Shown one piece after another: positions 35,343-46,548 of a stretch of 64,000 bases of DNA. Each line of letters begins with the position of its first letter. The stretch's first letter is position 1. The notes under the pieces are model-generated. The model saw only the letters and a list, made by a program, of their open reading frames with translations, was not told where the DNA came from and searched no databases. A program made the position numbers and the translations under genes. This stretch comes from Cyanodermella asteris (taxonomy: Eukaryota; Ascomycota; Lecanoromycetes; Ostropales; Stictidaceae): contig UYJD01000001.1 of NCBI GenBank assembly GCA_900618795.1, forward strand, positions 683,221 to 747,220, given 5' to 3'.

Positions 35343-37218
35343 TTAAGCGTGACCATTCACGCCATTGGCACCGTTGGTGACCGATGGTGGAGATCGGACA
35401 TCACCTGGGACAGCAAGGCCATCAAAGAGCTTTGGAATCGCGTCTGAACGACGAAAGTCGTTGTCCACTACTTAGGTCAGCATTACGCACTAAATCGGGC
35501 GGGAGTGACTTACCGATGTTGACAAGGTACCAATTCTCCATGATCGAATCGATCAAATGTCTACTGTCGGAACCAACATCGTAACACCTGGCCCAGTCAC
35601 TTCCCAAGCGGAACGCTTCGTCTTTCCACGCAAGGAATGAAATGCGCTCGACAATCGTTGGCTGGACAATCTCCTTGCCAGGGAACACGCCCCAGGTGAC
35701 GGCATTGGGTCCTTCGCCTTCAGCTGGTGCGTTACTTTGCAAGTTACCGGCCTTGTTGACAGCATGAAATGTCATTTTATGATCCGCGGAGACACGCTTG
35801 ATCAGCTCTTCGATCAGAGAGTGTGGGACGAACAGCTCCAAATAAGCCTTCTGGTAGCAGTAACCACCCTTAGGACCCCAGCCGAATGTCTTGTCGTCAC
35901 TTGGAACTCCGTCAACGGCAGGCTGACTGTTAATGGTAAAGAAACAGCGCTTGTTCAACTCGATAAGCTGGGCCCTGATGACATCGATTTCGCTGCTCAA
36001 TCCTGATTCGGTCCATGGCAATAGCTTGATCTTCCCTTCCAAGAACTGCACGAAGGTGTCGGCTACATCAGTGATGGTTTTAGGTTCGCCCCACAACTTG
36101 CAATTGGCTTCGTTAGTGCCCTTTAGGCCAATATTGTATGTGTCCAAGTGGCCAAAGGCAGGGGACCTGGCGTCGCCCCAACGACCGTTCGGAAACTCAT
36201 CCCAATCCTGAGTCCTGGTCACGTAGGACTTGTGTCGATTAGCCCAGAAGATTGGCCTGACATTTTCATCACGTCTATTCAAGCCAAGAGACTGCCTCCA
36301 CGGTAGGGATTTCGCAGGACCGTGCTCATCGCCACCGATCAGTCCCAATTCCTCAAGGACAAGCTGCGTAGATTGTGCCAGATTCATGGTGTAGAAATGG
36401 AGATGATGGATCCCAGCATTGATGAGCTTGCGACACATTTCCGCGACCAAGGACTTTCCTACTCGGCGAACCTCGGCATCGTCGTTCTTGATAGGTTCCA
36501 AGGCCTCAGTCCATGCGGGTGGAATGGCCGCCTCTGCCCAGTTTGCTCTGCGAAGGAAGGCAGCATGTGTCTGAATTGGCATGATGCCGGGCAAAATGGG
36601 TGCCTCGATACCGGCTGCTCGAACGCGGTGCATCCAATCGATGAAACTGTCGGCGTCATAGAACATTTGCGTGACGATGAAAGTTCCACCGGCGTCAATC
36701 TTCTCCTTGAGATGTGTCATGAGAGTCTCCTTATCCTGGCCTTTCTCGAGCCCCTCGGGATAGCCTGCAACACCAATGTCGAAGTGGTCGCCGTACTTGT
36801 CCTTGATGTACTTGATCAAGTCCCTGGCGTATCTGAAACCGCCCTCGACGGCGGTCCATTCACTTTGGTCTCGTTGGGGGTCGCCTCGCAGTGCTAGGAT
36901 ATTTGTGCATCCAGCGCTATATGCTTCGCTGAGAGCCTCATCGATTTTCTCGGTCGGCATGTCGGTGCAAGTCAAGTGCATGCATGTCTCAAGCCCGTAG
37001 ACTGACTGAGCGACTTTGACCATTTCGCAGGTCAGAGTCGAAGATGAACCTCCGGCACCCCATGTAACATCGACAAATGAAGGATTCAGGTCGTGCATCC
37101 TATCCATACGATCGTACAGATTCTGGACGCCCTGGGTAGTCTTTGGGGGAAAGTACTCGAAGGAGAAGCGAGTTTGCCCCTCCTTCTTCGCTAGCTCGAG
37201 CTTTTTGGAAATATGCAT
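35343..37218 (-). CDS. Methylenetetrahydrofolate reductase
   Basis: FAD enzyme that makes 5-methyl-THF for methionine synthesis in the cytosol. Exons are 35514-37218 and 35343-35467, giving 609 residues, the eukaryotic two-domain length. The catalytic TIM barrel shows FSFEYFPPKT near residue 18, VDVTWGAGGSSS near 50, ILALRGDPQ and FIVTQMFYDAD. The C-terminal domain (from about residue 330) has RRDENVRPIFWANRHKSYVTRT, NIGLKGTNEANCKLWG and LELFVPHSLIEELI, the part that in the family senses S-adenosylmethionine. The second exon supplies VDNDFRRSDAIPKLFDGL and an Asn/Gly-rich tail. Fungi have two paralogs (MET12 and MET13 types); I cannot safely say which this is. It diverges from the GH35 gene. 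Confidence 0.96.
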
Positions 37219-38561
37219 TTTGATGTCTGGTGAGTTGTCGCTGTCTAGTCGACGGGTGAGCGATGAGGTACGCTAGGTCATGCAGATGTGGGTTGGTTGT
37301 GTTTTTCTTTGATCGTGGATAGGGTGGAATGTAATGTGCTATGTCAGGGAGAAATCTACTGCTTGTACCCTGCGGGACCGGGTAACGAGAATGGAAGAGG
37401 TACAGTGCCCGCTGTTGGTGGGAGTAATCAAGCTTGGTATCTATTCCTGGCCCAGCGATCTGCCAGCTGCCTCGCCATAAGCTAGGGGTTTGCGTGCAGG
37501 GTGTCCAATGGGCGAAAGTATGAGGGAGGGAGGCGCTGCAGCTGGAGGGAAGCGAATTGAGCGTTGAGAGCCAGTCTCGCTTTCCCAAAAAGCAAAGCTG
37601 AACGGCGCCAAGACCTCCGGGCATCGCAACAGTGGCCTTAAACTTAAGCTGTCCATGCGGCCCCTCCATGCAGCTGCAATTGCCTCATGCAAAGCATCAT
37701 CTACTTACTACTTACCTACCTGCTCCAGCGTTACTCCAACTCCAATATCCACCTGCTGCGGAACCCGCCGAGCTAATTGACTCTCCACCCAAGTATGACA
37801 CTTCGATTCTCTGGGCCGCAGTGCTGTCGCTCCGGTCACCGTTTGCCCTCTCACCTGCGCCATCGAACTTCGGGATCCGAACATCCGTCTGGCCTTCTCA
37901 CCGCCGGCGAAATTGCAATAGAATACTCTTATGAACGCTGTGACTGTGCAGAGTCTGACTTGTCGAAAGCTCACGGGCGAGGTAGTGGATATCAGCCAAT
38001 CCTTTCTAAATCAGCCACGTGAGACTCAGGGCAGCGTCTGAAACCGCCAACGTCTGTACCACATCTCAACCCCGAGTATTGCCAACCCAATCCCTCGAAC
38101 GGCCCGATGCAGCCATCTACGCTGCACCACAGAGCAACACACCTGAAATGCGCCAATCAACACCCACCAAGAGCGGCCACATCTACTCCATGAGACCCGG
38201 CTGACCGGCGCACCCATCTGATTATCATTTGCCCGTGCGAAGCCGTGCTTACCCCACATCTGGCCAGGAACCATCTTCACCCCTTGCTTGCCCGTGAAAC
38301 TTGGCTTTTCACCTACGCAGTGGTATGCTCAATGGCAGCAGTAGTCGTGCATGGCTGCAACGGCTGATGCCATCAGATTGCCCATCTGCTTCCCCGCAAG
38401 CACTGCTTTCTAGACGTGGGGGTTACCTCCATTTACCCAGCAGCTCAATCTCTCTCCTTGTTTGCAAGTTCTAGTCTTGTTATGTGCGGATTTTTCGTCA
38501 AGTCTTCATATACTATCTTCATTTCCTTGCGGTTGGCGTCTGTGTGTAGTAGGAAGCCACC
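37219..38561. promoter_or_regulatory. Divergent intergenic region MTHFR / GH35
   Basis: About 1.34 kb between divergent start codons. No gene seen. No TGASTCA site was found near the MTHFR start. Confidence 0.45.
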
Positions 38562-41546
38562 ATGTTGTTCTCTCTTCTCTTCCAACTTCTGCTTGTACAT
38601 CTCGTCAACGTCGTGTGCACAAGCAATGGACTCACAGATGAGGTCACCTGGGACTCTCACAGTCTCAGCGTTCAAGGAGAACGCGTATTTATTTTCAGCG
38701 GCGAGTTCCACTATCCCCGACTGCCTGTGCCCGAGCTTTGGCTCGATGTCTTTCAAAAATACAAGGCCAACGGCTTGAACGCCGTCAGCCTATACTTCTT
38801 CTGGTCCTATCATTCCGCATCAAAGGGGACCTTCGACTTCGAGACCGCCGGCAAAAACGTACAAGGGGTTTTGGATGCTGCGAAAGAAGCTGGGCTTTAC
38901 GTCATAGCCCGCCCAGGGCCTTACGTGAATGGAGAAACGAACGGGGGCGGTTTCGCTCTCTGGGGTAGTGATGGGAGCATGGGAAACCTCCGGACTTCAG
39001 ACGAAACGTTCCATCAAGTCTGGCTGCCATACATGAACAAGATCAACGCGATTTTGAAGCAGAATCAGATCACAGAAGGTGGCAATGTTGTATTGGAACA
39101 AATTGAAAACGAGTTGGAAGAAACTAAGCATTCTTCGTCCAACACATTGGTAGTGTACATGGAGCAGATTGAAGAATCCACGCGGTCTGCAGGGATCGTC
39201 ATACCTTTCATCTCCAACGAAAAGGGACAGCGATCGATGTCGTGGTCCTCGGACTATCAAAACGTTGGGGGAGCCGTTGACGTTTACGGACTCGACAGTT
39301 ATCCGGGAGGCCTCAGCTGCACCAACATCAACTCGGGCTTCAACCTTGTACGGAACTACTATCAATGGTTCCAAAACTATTCATCATCGCAACCTGAATT
39401 CTTCCCCGAGTTCGAGGCTGGTTGGTTCTCCGGCTGGGGAGCCCCGTTTTACGACACGTGCTTGGCAGAACACGATCCGGCATTTGCGGATGTTTACTAC
39501 AAGAACAATATAGGACAGCGAGCGACCTTGATGAACCTATACATGGCATTTGGCGGTACTAATTGGGGCAACCTGGCCGCCCCAGTGGTCTACACCTCGT
39601 ACGACTACTCGTCCCCTCTGCGTGAGACAAGGGAGGTTCTACCAAAATTTTCACAGACAAAACTGGTTGGTTTGTTCACAAGAGTCAGCCAAGATCTGCT
39701 GTATACTGTTATGGAGAGTAATGGGACCGGCAATGCTGTCGACAGTACGGCAATCTGGACCTGGGTACTGCGGAACCCAAACACCACGGCCGGCTTCTAT
39801 GTCACCCAGCATGCCACCTCGAGCTCTCGTGATGTGACTACGTTCTCGATCAGCCTTGAAACATCTGCAGGTGCTATCACTGTTCCGAGCGTGGAGCTCA
39901 ACGGCCGTCAAAGCAAGATAATCGTCACAGACTACCACTACGGATGCGAAACATTGCTCTACTCGTCAGCAGATGTACTCACATTCGGCATCTTCGACAA
40001 CACCTCAGTGTTGATTCTGTACGCAGAAAATGGTCAAGCGGGGGAATTTGCGTTCAAGGACTTGGCAACTTCGAATTCCTCATTCAGCTCGTGGGGACCC
40101 ACCAATGTGACCAGCTCAAGAGTGAGCTTGAACGGGACTACATTCACGAAATACAGATATACCCAGCGAGTGGGTATCACGGTCGTGAAACTCTCAGATA
40201 GTTCTTTGATATACCTCCTGGATCTGAACACAGCATGGACTTTGTTTGCTCCGGCAACCACGACCAATCCAATTGTCAAGCCCGACGAGCATGTATTTGT
40301 GATTGGACCCTATCTGGTCAGGAACGCCACTATCCAGGGTCCCACGATCTATATAGTGGGCGATAACGTCAACAGCACCACGATTGAGGCTTATGTAGGC
40401 GATGCGGCCGTTGAACAGATCTCGTGGAATGGAAAGAGCTTGTCGACAACAAGAACCCCGTATGGTGGTTTGAAAGCGAACTTACAAGGCTTAACGAAGA
40501 CAGAGATCTCTCAGACCAACCTCCCGCAACTTACGAATTGGGTTGTGGCCAACTCTTTACCTGAAAAGGAACCAGATTATGACGATTCAGCTTGGGTCAT
40601 TTGCAACAAGACCAGTAGCCTCTCGCCGCAGGCTCCCTTGTCCCTTCCCGTCCTTTATAGCTCCGACTATGGTTATTATTCGGGCAACAAGATCTATCGT
40701 GGCTATTTTGATGGCCAGAGTGCAACATCCGCAAATGTGACGGCCCAGAACGGTCTCGCTTCTGGTTGGTCAGCCTGGCTCAATGGGAGGTACGTGGGCG
40801 GTAACACTGGAAACGCAAGCTTGAGCGCCACATGGGCCTTGCTTGACTTCAGCAAGGCTACGCTGCAGGACAAGGACAATGTCCTGGCCGTGGTTGTCGA
40901 CTACACTGGACATGATGAGACGAACGTGAAGCCCATGGGTGTGGAGAATCCTCGTGGTCTGCTCGGTGCATTGTTGTACGCAGGAAACACAACTCAGAAC
41001 TTCACGCAGTGGAAAATACAGGGCAATGCGGGTGGTGACAGAAACATCGATCCCGTCAGAGGCCCGATGAATGAAGGTGGTTTGCAAGGTGAACGCCTCG
41101 GTTGGCACCTTCCTGGATTCACACCATCCGCATCTACTTTCCGCTCCGGCTCACCCGCACAAGGCCTGAACGAGAGCGGCATTGCCTGGTACGTGATAAC
41201 GTTTGACCTGGACATCGACGGCGGTCTTGATGTGCCGATTGGGATCGAGCTTGGGGCTCCGGAGGGGACAGTGGCAAGTGTACAGCTGTACGTCAATGGC
41301 TATCAATTTGGCAAGTACATCCCACAAATCGGGCCACAGACAAGATTTCCGGTCCCGCCTGGAGTACTGAACAACAAAGGCAAGAACACTTTGGCAATCA
41401 GCTTGTGGGCCCAGACTGAGGCAGGCGCGACGCTTAGCACGGTGAGCTTGATAAAGTATGGAGTATACGAGTCAGGCTTCGGCTTCGATCGCGATTGGAG
41501 TTATCTCCAGCCACGGTGGACAGACGATCGCCTGCAGTACGCTTGA
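38562..41546 (+). CDS. Secreted beta-galactosidase, GH35
   Basis: Cleaves terminal beta-galactosyl residues from plant or fungal polysaccharides outside the cell. One exon encodes 994 residues, the usual size for fungal LacA-type enzymes. Residues 1-19 are a signal peptide (MLFSLLFQLLLVHLVNVVCT). The catalytic barrel starts with IFSGEFHYPRLPVPELWLDV near 45. The acid/base glutamate lies in LEQIENELE near 180. The nucleophile is in FFPEFEAGWFSGWG near 285. AFGGTNWGNLAAPVVYTSYDY follows. The rest is beta-sandwich domains ending in the jelly rolls (YRGYFDG, GWSAWLNGRYVGG, NPRGLLGALLYAG). Many N-x-S/T sites fit a secreted glycoprotein. Lack of introns across 3 kb is somewhat unusual for the family but not for this window. 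Confidence 0.95.
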   Translation: MLFSLLFQLLLVHLVNVVCTSNGLTDEVTWDSHSLSVQGERVFIFSGEFHYPRLPVPELWLDVFQKYKANGLNAVSLYFFWSYHSASKGTFDFETAGKNVQGVLDAAKEAGLYVIARPGPYVNGETNGGGFALWGSDGSMGNLRTSDETFHQVWLPYMNKINAILKQNQITEGGNVVLEQIENELEETKHSSSNTLVVYMEQIEESTRSAGIVIPFISNEKGQRSMSWSSDYQNVGGAVDVYGLDSYPGGLSCTNINSGFNLVRNYYQWFQNYSSSQPEFFPEFEAGWFSGWGAPFYDTCLAEHDPAFADVYYKNNIGQRATLMNLYMAFGGTNWGNLAAPVVYTSYDYSSPLRETREVLPKFSQTKLVGLFTRVSQDLLYTVMESNGTGNAVDSTAIWTWVLRNPNTTAGFYVTQHATSSSRDVTTFSISLETSAGAITVPSVELNGRQSKIIVTDYHYGCETLLYSSADVLTFGIFDNTSVLILYAENGQAGEFAFKDLATSNSSFSSWGPTNVTSSRVSLNGTTFTKYRYTQRVGITVVKLSDSSLIYLLDLNTAWTLFAPATTTNPIVKPDEHVFVIGPYLVRNATIQGPTIYIVGDNVNSTTIEAYVGDAAVEQISWNGKSLSTTRTPYGGLKANLQGLTKTEISQTNLPQLTNWVVANSLPEKEPDYDDSAWVICNKTSSLSPQAPLSLPVLYSSDYGYYSGNKIYRGYFDGQSATSANVTAQNGLASGWSAWLNGRYVGGNTGNASLSATWALLDFSKATLQDKDNVLAVVVDYTGHDETNVKPMGVENPRGLLGALLYAGNTTQNFTQWKIQGNAGGDRNIDPVRGPMNEGGLQGERLGWHLPGFTPSASTFRSGSPAQGLNESGIAWYVITFDLDIDGGLDVPIGIELGAPEGTVASVQLYVNGYQFGKYIPQIGPQTRFPVPPGVLNNKGKNTLAISLWAQTEAGATLSTVSLIKYGVYESGFGFDRDWSYLQPRWTDDRLQYA

Positions 41547-41613
41547 GTGTCACCCAGTGGCGACTCTGTTGTATTGGCGAGGTCATGAGCGAGACTATCA
41601 TAGCTTAGCTTGC

Positions 41614-42939
41614 TTAATCTAGCCGCTCCTCTGTGCCTAATGATTTGGAAAAATCGGTCCCCCTCCTGTTCTGCGCTCTCCTCCATATCCACTCTTTGCT
41701 TGTGACCTCTGGCTCTTCCGCTTCTGCATTGCCTGCTGCGATCTCAGCCTTCCTCTTCTCGGCAATTATCTTACTTTCCACCAATGCTTTCAGGATGACA
41801 TCATCCTCCGGCCTTGCAAAGTAGACAAGACTCATTCTCGTCAGTTCTGCCTGGCCCCCTGGTGGACTCACAACCCGATGCACGTTGCTTCTCAACAATC
41901 CAGCCGATAACTTCACCATCGCGTCCCCCAGATTGACAATCGCGTGTCCCTTGAGCGGCTTGACATATTTCCACTCATCAGTCTTGGGTGGTAGGACTTG
42001 CAGTCCGCCGAGCTGGTTGAACAGAATGGTCACGCTGCCAAAGTCGCTGTGTGCACCTAGAGCGACTTTCCGGTCGTCCATAGGCTGAGGGGGAGCGTAG
42101 ACCCAGCGGACTTGATCGCCCGAGACTGCGGATATCCTGTGTAGAGACGGCAGCTTGTCTGTTGGTAGATCCAGGCGCGCGTTCAGAAGCCGCAGCAGGA
42201 GATTGACGACGGCATGAGAATGTTTGATGAACGATTCCAGGAGTTCGCGGTGGGGACCCAGGCAATCTGGTGCCGGAAGTGGCTTCGACAGACCGAGAAT
42301 ATCATCTTTGGACGTGTTGTAGAATTCGTTCCGGTCAGGAGTTCCATCCTTGTCTGTGACTGCGGCTCCGTACCCTTTGTAGCCCATGTAGCTGTTCTGG
42401 CTGCTGAAGTCATAGCGTATTTTTTCTTCTCGAGGGAGATAGAATATCCCTTTCCCCACATCAAAGAGTGCGCTAGCATTGTCCAAGAGCTGTGGCCCGT
42501 CGACTTCGACCTCTTTTACCTCAGGTGCGGAGGCCTTGCTCGGAGTCCTCGAGCCATCGGTCTTGGGAGTACCCCAAGGATTATCAATCAGCTCCCTGTG
42601 TTCCGCCGTTTTGAGACTTTTGCTGAAGCCCTCGCTCCGGGCGCCTCGTAGGTCAAGGTAAAAGAACCCAATCTCACAACAAGCTTGCCACAGACGGTCT
42701 ATCTCTTCCTGCTCGCCTTTTGCTAGCTTGCGAAGACTGATCCGGAGGAGTGGTACGGTAGGGACATCTTTCGGAAACGGGGGAAGGTCATCAAAGTCAA
42801 GGTCTTCGTCGTCCTCAGCATTTTGGGGAAGGTCACCGCCGTTGTTCAGTGGGGCTTGAAGCTCTTGCCGAGTCTGCTCGTCCGCCTGGGTGGCTTCGAG
42901 AGTAGATGCGCTGGCTAATTGAGCAGAGGTCGCCGACAT
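41614..42939 (-). CDS. 2-oxoglutarate/Fe(II) dioxygenase (isopenicillin N synthase-like)
   Basis: Non-heme iron oxygenase of the DIOX_N plus 2OG-FeII_Oxy type; the substrate is unknown. One exon encodes 441 residues from the ATG at 42939; an in-frame TTG lies six codons earlier. The first 60 residues are acidic and disordered (AEDDEDLDFDDLPPFP). The N-terminal domain (VPLLRISLRKL ... CCEIGFFYLDLRG) carries an insertion near 125-165. The iron site is formed by GAHSDFGSVTIL (H-x-D) near residue 295 and NVHRVVSPPG near 355. The 2OG-binding pair is in TRMSLVYFARP (R-x-S). The C-terminus SKEWIWRRAQNRRGTDF is typical of fungal members. Its end faces the end of GH35, with about 70 bp between stops. 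Confidence 0.93.
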   Translation of the reverse strand: MSATSAQLASASTLEATQADEQTRQELQAPLNNGGDLPQNAEDDEDLDFDDLPPFPKDVPTVPLLRISLRKLAKGEQEEIDRLWQACCEIGFFYLDLRGARSEGFSKSLKTAEHRELIDNPWGTPKTDGSRTPSKASAPEVKEVEVDGPQLLDNASALFDVGKGIFYLPREEKIRYDFSSQNSYMGYKGYGAAVTDKDGTPDRNEFYNTSKDDILGLSKPLPAPDCLGPHRELLESFIKHSHAVVNLLLRLLNARLDLPTDKLPSLHRISAVSGDQVRWVYAPPQPMDDRKVALGAHSDFGSVTILFNQLGGLQVLPPKTDEWKYVKPLKGHAIVNLGDAMVKLSAGLLRSNVHRVVSPPGGQAELTRMSLVYFARPEDDVILKALVESKIIAEKRKAEIAAGNAEAEEPEVTSKEWIWRRAQNRRGTDFSKSLGTEERLD

Positions 42940-43131
42940 AATGGGAATTATAATCAAGATTCAGGTGAGCAGATGAGTTGCTCGTTGTATGTGAATTTCT
43001 GCCGCGAAAAGAAACGATTGTGGCCCAGGTAACACTTCCAGTGGAAACACCTTTGGGCTTGGATCAAAGCAACAGATCAACCAACCAACTTGAAAGCTTA
43101 TTTGGTCAGCGGTTTCACTAGATCGCCATAG

Positions 43132-44096
43132 ATGGATCAACTTCTCTCGCTCTTGGAAGGAGAGATTGAAGATGCCGACGAAGGTGAACATCATTCCCCG
43201 CACGGATGAGCGGCCTACGTTAAAATTGAAACTCAACTCACTGACTCTCTACAGAGGTCTTCCTCGTCTTCAGCAGCCCTATACCGAGCTCACTGGAGCT
43301 CGGCTTCATCTCAGGCACATCTTCGACCCTGAATGTCACCGTCAACGGCGAAGACTACGAAGTCCACCAAAGCCCCGGCCTGCTTTCATCGAATGCAGCA
43401 TCGGGTACCACCGGAGCAGTGCTATGGAAGGTTACACCTCTGGTAGCCGAGTGGCTGTCTCAACCGGGTAATGTTCTCTTCAGAACGGGCATACTGAGTT
43501 CGAACAGCCATATACTCGAACTTGGATGTGGTGTTTCAGGACTCCTTCCACGGGCGCTACGCAATCGCGTAGACACCTTTGTGGCAAGCGATCTCGATTA
43601 CATCCTCAAAAGCCTGAGGAAGAATCTCGATGACAGTGAAGTATCGCCCGGTCAGCTGTCAAGCCACAAGGACACTCCAGATTGCCGTCGACAGGGCAAG
43701 CAAAAGCACAACTCGAAGTCGAAGGCCGCGAAGACCAAGATGGGGAGGGTGCTTACTCTGGATCTTGACTGGAGTACGTGTTCTGGTCAGTACCTGGAGG
43801 CAAATTTGCCAGCGCCTGGCGCCGTTGACTGCATTCTTGCCTGCGACTGTATCTACAATGAGGCCTTGGTGGAGCCTTTTGTCCAGACTTGTGCGGCTGC
43901 ATGCAGTCTTCGACCTAATCCTCCAGTTTGCATCGTGGCGCAGCAGCTCAGAACAGACTTCGTCTTTGAGACTTGGCTCAGAGCCTTTCTGAAGCACTTT
44001 CATGTCTATCGACTATCCGACAGCTCTCTCAGCTCCGGCTTACATGATGGCGGTGGGTATGTAGTGCATTTGGGGTTATTGAGAATTAAAACTTGA
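43132..44096 (+). CDS. RKM5: Ribosomal protein lysine methyltransferase RKM5-like
   Basis: Methyltransferase-16 family; yeast Rkm5 methylates ribosomal protein L1. Exons are 43132-43183 and 43255-44096, giving 297 residues. The first exon is short and acidic (MDQLLSLLEGEIEDADE). The second opens with VFLVFSSPIPSSLELGFI and the diagnostic GTTGAVLWKVTPLVAEWL near 75-95. SAM motif I is ILELGCGVSGLLPRAL near 115. A Lys/Arg/Ser-rich loop (GKQKHNSKSKAAKTK) precedes LTLDLDWS and the post-I motif ILACDCIYNEALVEPF. Assignment to RKM5 rather than another Methyltransf_16 member rests on the GTTGAVLWK block. The gene diverges from the dioxygenase (about 190 bp apart) and converges on ROT1. Confidence 0.88.
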
Positions 44097-44311
44097 TCGT
44101 TATTATGCATGTACTGTCATGTGCCAAACATGTGCAGACGGCTCTCGTCTTCTGGCCTTTAAGTCTCGTCTATTGGATACAGCAAGCGCTCGATAGTCCC
44201 GTCCAAATCCATGACCAATTTGCCGGCCCTCGTTGGAGGGCTTGTATAGAACGCCTTGACACCAACCCATGCCGCTGAAGTTCACAAACATTACCACAAA
44301 AGCTAGCATTG

Positions 44312-45220
44312 CTACCCGTTGTAACAGTACATCGCCAAACCAAGACTGATGAAGCCTAATCCTGCGTACCAGAACCAGTCGGGATTGGCTTTTCCGCCAT
44401 AGTGCAGCAGCTGTTTTCCAATAACCCTCTTTTCGATCAAGTCTCTCTTGGCTTTGGCTTTTGTGCTAGCTTTTGTTGATCCAGCAGCCGCAGCTGTGCC
44501 CGTAGCGCTCGCAGTCGGGTTCAGCGTCATTGTTGGCAACATCTGAGGGGGCGAATATGCCAGATACAGAGGCAACAAAGGTGAGCCGTCGAATTGGTAG
44601 AGATTCAACCTCTTGACGTTGTGAAACCCATCTATCTGAACCTCGTATCGCTTAAATGTTTCCTTCTGCTTATATCTCACGTAACTGGAAAATTTGTATG
44701 CACAGGGATCTGATGTCTGTTGGCGACCGTCGCTTTCTATGGGCGTGAGGAAAACGGAGCCTGTCGAATTGACTGTATATTTGCCATGCTGCCATTGCAT
44801 GACCGCTCGAGGGCACTGGGGTGATGTAGCTGGAAGACGTAAGTCATCTGTGTCGAAGATAAGTGTCCTAGTGACTTACGATTGGAGACCGCGCGATAGT
44901 ATGCTTCCTCGTACCAGCCATCATCAGTGAAAGAATAGGAGATGCCAGTCAACGCCGGCTCGATGAACTTCTCGTTAACCGGATCATAGAAGCCCTGTGC
45001 CAGTATAAGTATCTTTACAACAAGCAACGAAGAATGCGCCTTGCCCGCATAGCCTGCGAGCAGTGCCAAAGGATAGACTGACAGGACCAGTAACGACATC
45101 CTTGGACTTTGAAACCCATGTGCCAGTTAAAGACGGAAATGTCCCGGTCGCCTGGGAGTTGGCGGGTGCGGTAATGGCGAGCAGAATGCTGGCGACGGCG
45201 CTGGGTATCTGGAATCGCAT
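44312..45220 (-). CDS. ROT1: ROT1, ER protein for cell-wall/glycoprotein folding
   Basis: ER membrane chaperone needed in yeast for beta-1,6-glucan and folding of O-mannosylated proteins. Exons are 45083-45220, 44880-44994 and 44312-44829, giving 256 residues, the yeast Rot1 length. The signal peptide is SAVASILLAITAPANSQA. The body shows LTGTWVSKSKDVVTGPGFYDPV, ALTGISYSFTDDGWYEEAYYRA and CPRAVMQWQHGKYTVNSTGS, then DGRQQTSDPC, YEVQIDGFHNVKRLNLYQFD and PPQMLPTMTLNPT. All of these are ROT1 hallmarks. An Ala/Thr/Lys-rich linker leads to a C-terminal membrane span (WFWYAGLGFISLGLAMYCY). Both introns (about 88 and 50 bp) break within conserved blocks and restore them exactly. The donor of intron 1 is GTCAGT. 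Confidence 0.96.
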
Positions 45221-45627
45221 GGTGAACGAGCGTGGTGATGGACGAAGTTGGAACTGAAGGACTGGAAAGCGACAAGGCCGCGATTTGACGAGACGAGGGT
45301 GTCGTAAGTCCAAGCAGAGAGCGCGTCTGAGGCTCAGCGGCCGGGCGCCCCTTGGTCTTGGCGGGGCCAATCATTTTGCCGTCGCCGTCGCCGACGCGAC
45401 ATCGTCATTGTACCGTGGCTTGCGTACATTACTTAGTTTAGATCTTTCACCCTGAGCAGAGTGCTGATTTTGCTGCCTCCGAGATCTTAAAGTTCAAGCA
45501 TTGACGGGGCATTTTGTGTTCTATAGAGTTAGGGCTGCAAGCACGTTATCACAGACATATAGTCACGTTTCGTTGTCACACCGAGCATTCTTCCCGGTGC
45601 GTCAGGGAATTACTTTATGCCCAGCCA
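45221..45627. promoter_or_regulatory. Divergent promoter region ROT1 / 5-FTHF cyclo-ligase
   Basis: 407 bp between divergent starts. A GTCGCC/GTCGCG-rich run (about 45380-45395) is the only simple-sequence feature. Confidence 0.45.
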
Positions 45628-46458
45628 ATGGACACTGTCGCTATGAAGAGGGCGCTGAGAAGCTCCATTCAAAGCCGTGTCAAAGCATTGACCGCTGATG
45701 AAATCAAACAGCGCTGTAGGTGAAATCTTGGCCTGTAAATATTCCTATCATCTGACGCTGTGCCAAAGCTGCTAGGATACAAAGTCGCTTGTTGGCACTA
45801 CCGCAGTATCAGAACGCCCGCCGTATTGGCATCTACCTTTCAATGCCAGAGGGTGAGGTTTCGACGCAGGGAATCGTGGAACACGCACTAGATTCAGGCA
45901 AACAAGTCTTCGTACCCTATCTGTACAAGAACCCGGGTTTCGCCAGATCAGAGGGTGATTCTTCCTACGTGCCGAAACGCGTGATGGATATGGTGGCACT
46001 TCGGTCAATTCATGACTATCATGGATTGGACAGAGATAGATGGGGAATCCCGACACCGTCAGATGCCTCCATTCCAGAGAGGCGGCAGGTTTTGGGACAG
46101 GCCACTGGCGATCCCCCGCGACGACTGAACCTGGAACAAACCCTGGATCTGATCCTGGTTCCGGGGGTAGCGTTCGATCGCTCAGGTAACAGATTGGGAC
46201 ATGGACGTGGCTTTTATGACTTCTTCCTCGAGGAATATCGAACAACACCCAGAGGCATTGCCGGCGCTTCAGAGATCTCCAGCATTCCTCCACTGAGTAA
46301 TTTCCGTCGCTCCCTTCTTTCCAACGTAGCGCTGACGCTTGGTAGTTGCCCTGGCGCTTTCCGAACAGCTCGTATCGTCAAGTGAGGGGATACCCGTCGA
46401 AGCCCACGATCGCAGGATAGACTTGATCGTAACAGATGAAGAGGCTATAAAGCCTTAG
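45628..46458 (+). CDS. FAU1: 5-formyltetrahydrofolate cyclo-ligase
   Basis: Converts 5-formyl-THF to 5,10-methenyl-THF with ATP, rescuing the stored folate form. Exons are 45628-45719, 45776-46296 and 46346-46458, giving 241 residues. The N-terminus (MKRALRSSIQSRVKALT) and IGIYLSMPEGEVSTQGIVEHAL are typical. VPGVAFDRSGNRLGHGRGFYDFFL is the ATP/folate signature near residue 155. The third exon is essential: it gives IALALSEQLV and VEAHDRRIDLIVTDEEAI, the standard C-terminus, whereas reading through its intron gives an unrelated end at 46385. ATG codons at 45628 and 45643 are both possible. A segment rich in Ser/Ile/Pro (GIAGASEISSIPPL) before exon 3 is less typical, so the exact donor there is less sure. 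Confidence 0.93.
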
Positions 46459-46548
46459 GCTGGCTCGAAACAAATGCATTCGCAGGCGAGACATGCTGTC
46501 AGTTTGTAGATGTCGCGAATCTTCCCTCCATTTCGGCATAGCTGTAGA

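Noticed and set aside
35422-35514. MTHFR ending at 35422 without a second exon
   Set aside because: A GTAAGT donor and CTGAC...TAG acceptor join to VDNDF, the conserved end of the enzyme, so the shorter end is intron read-through.
45789-46385. Reading the 5-formyl-THF cyclo-ligase through to a stop at 46383-46385
   Set aside because: The end produced is unlike the family. Splicing 46297-46345 restores the standard C-terminus ending at 46458.
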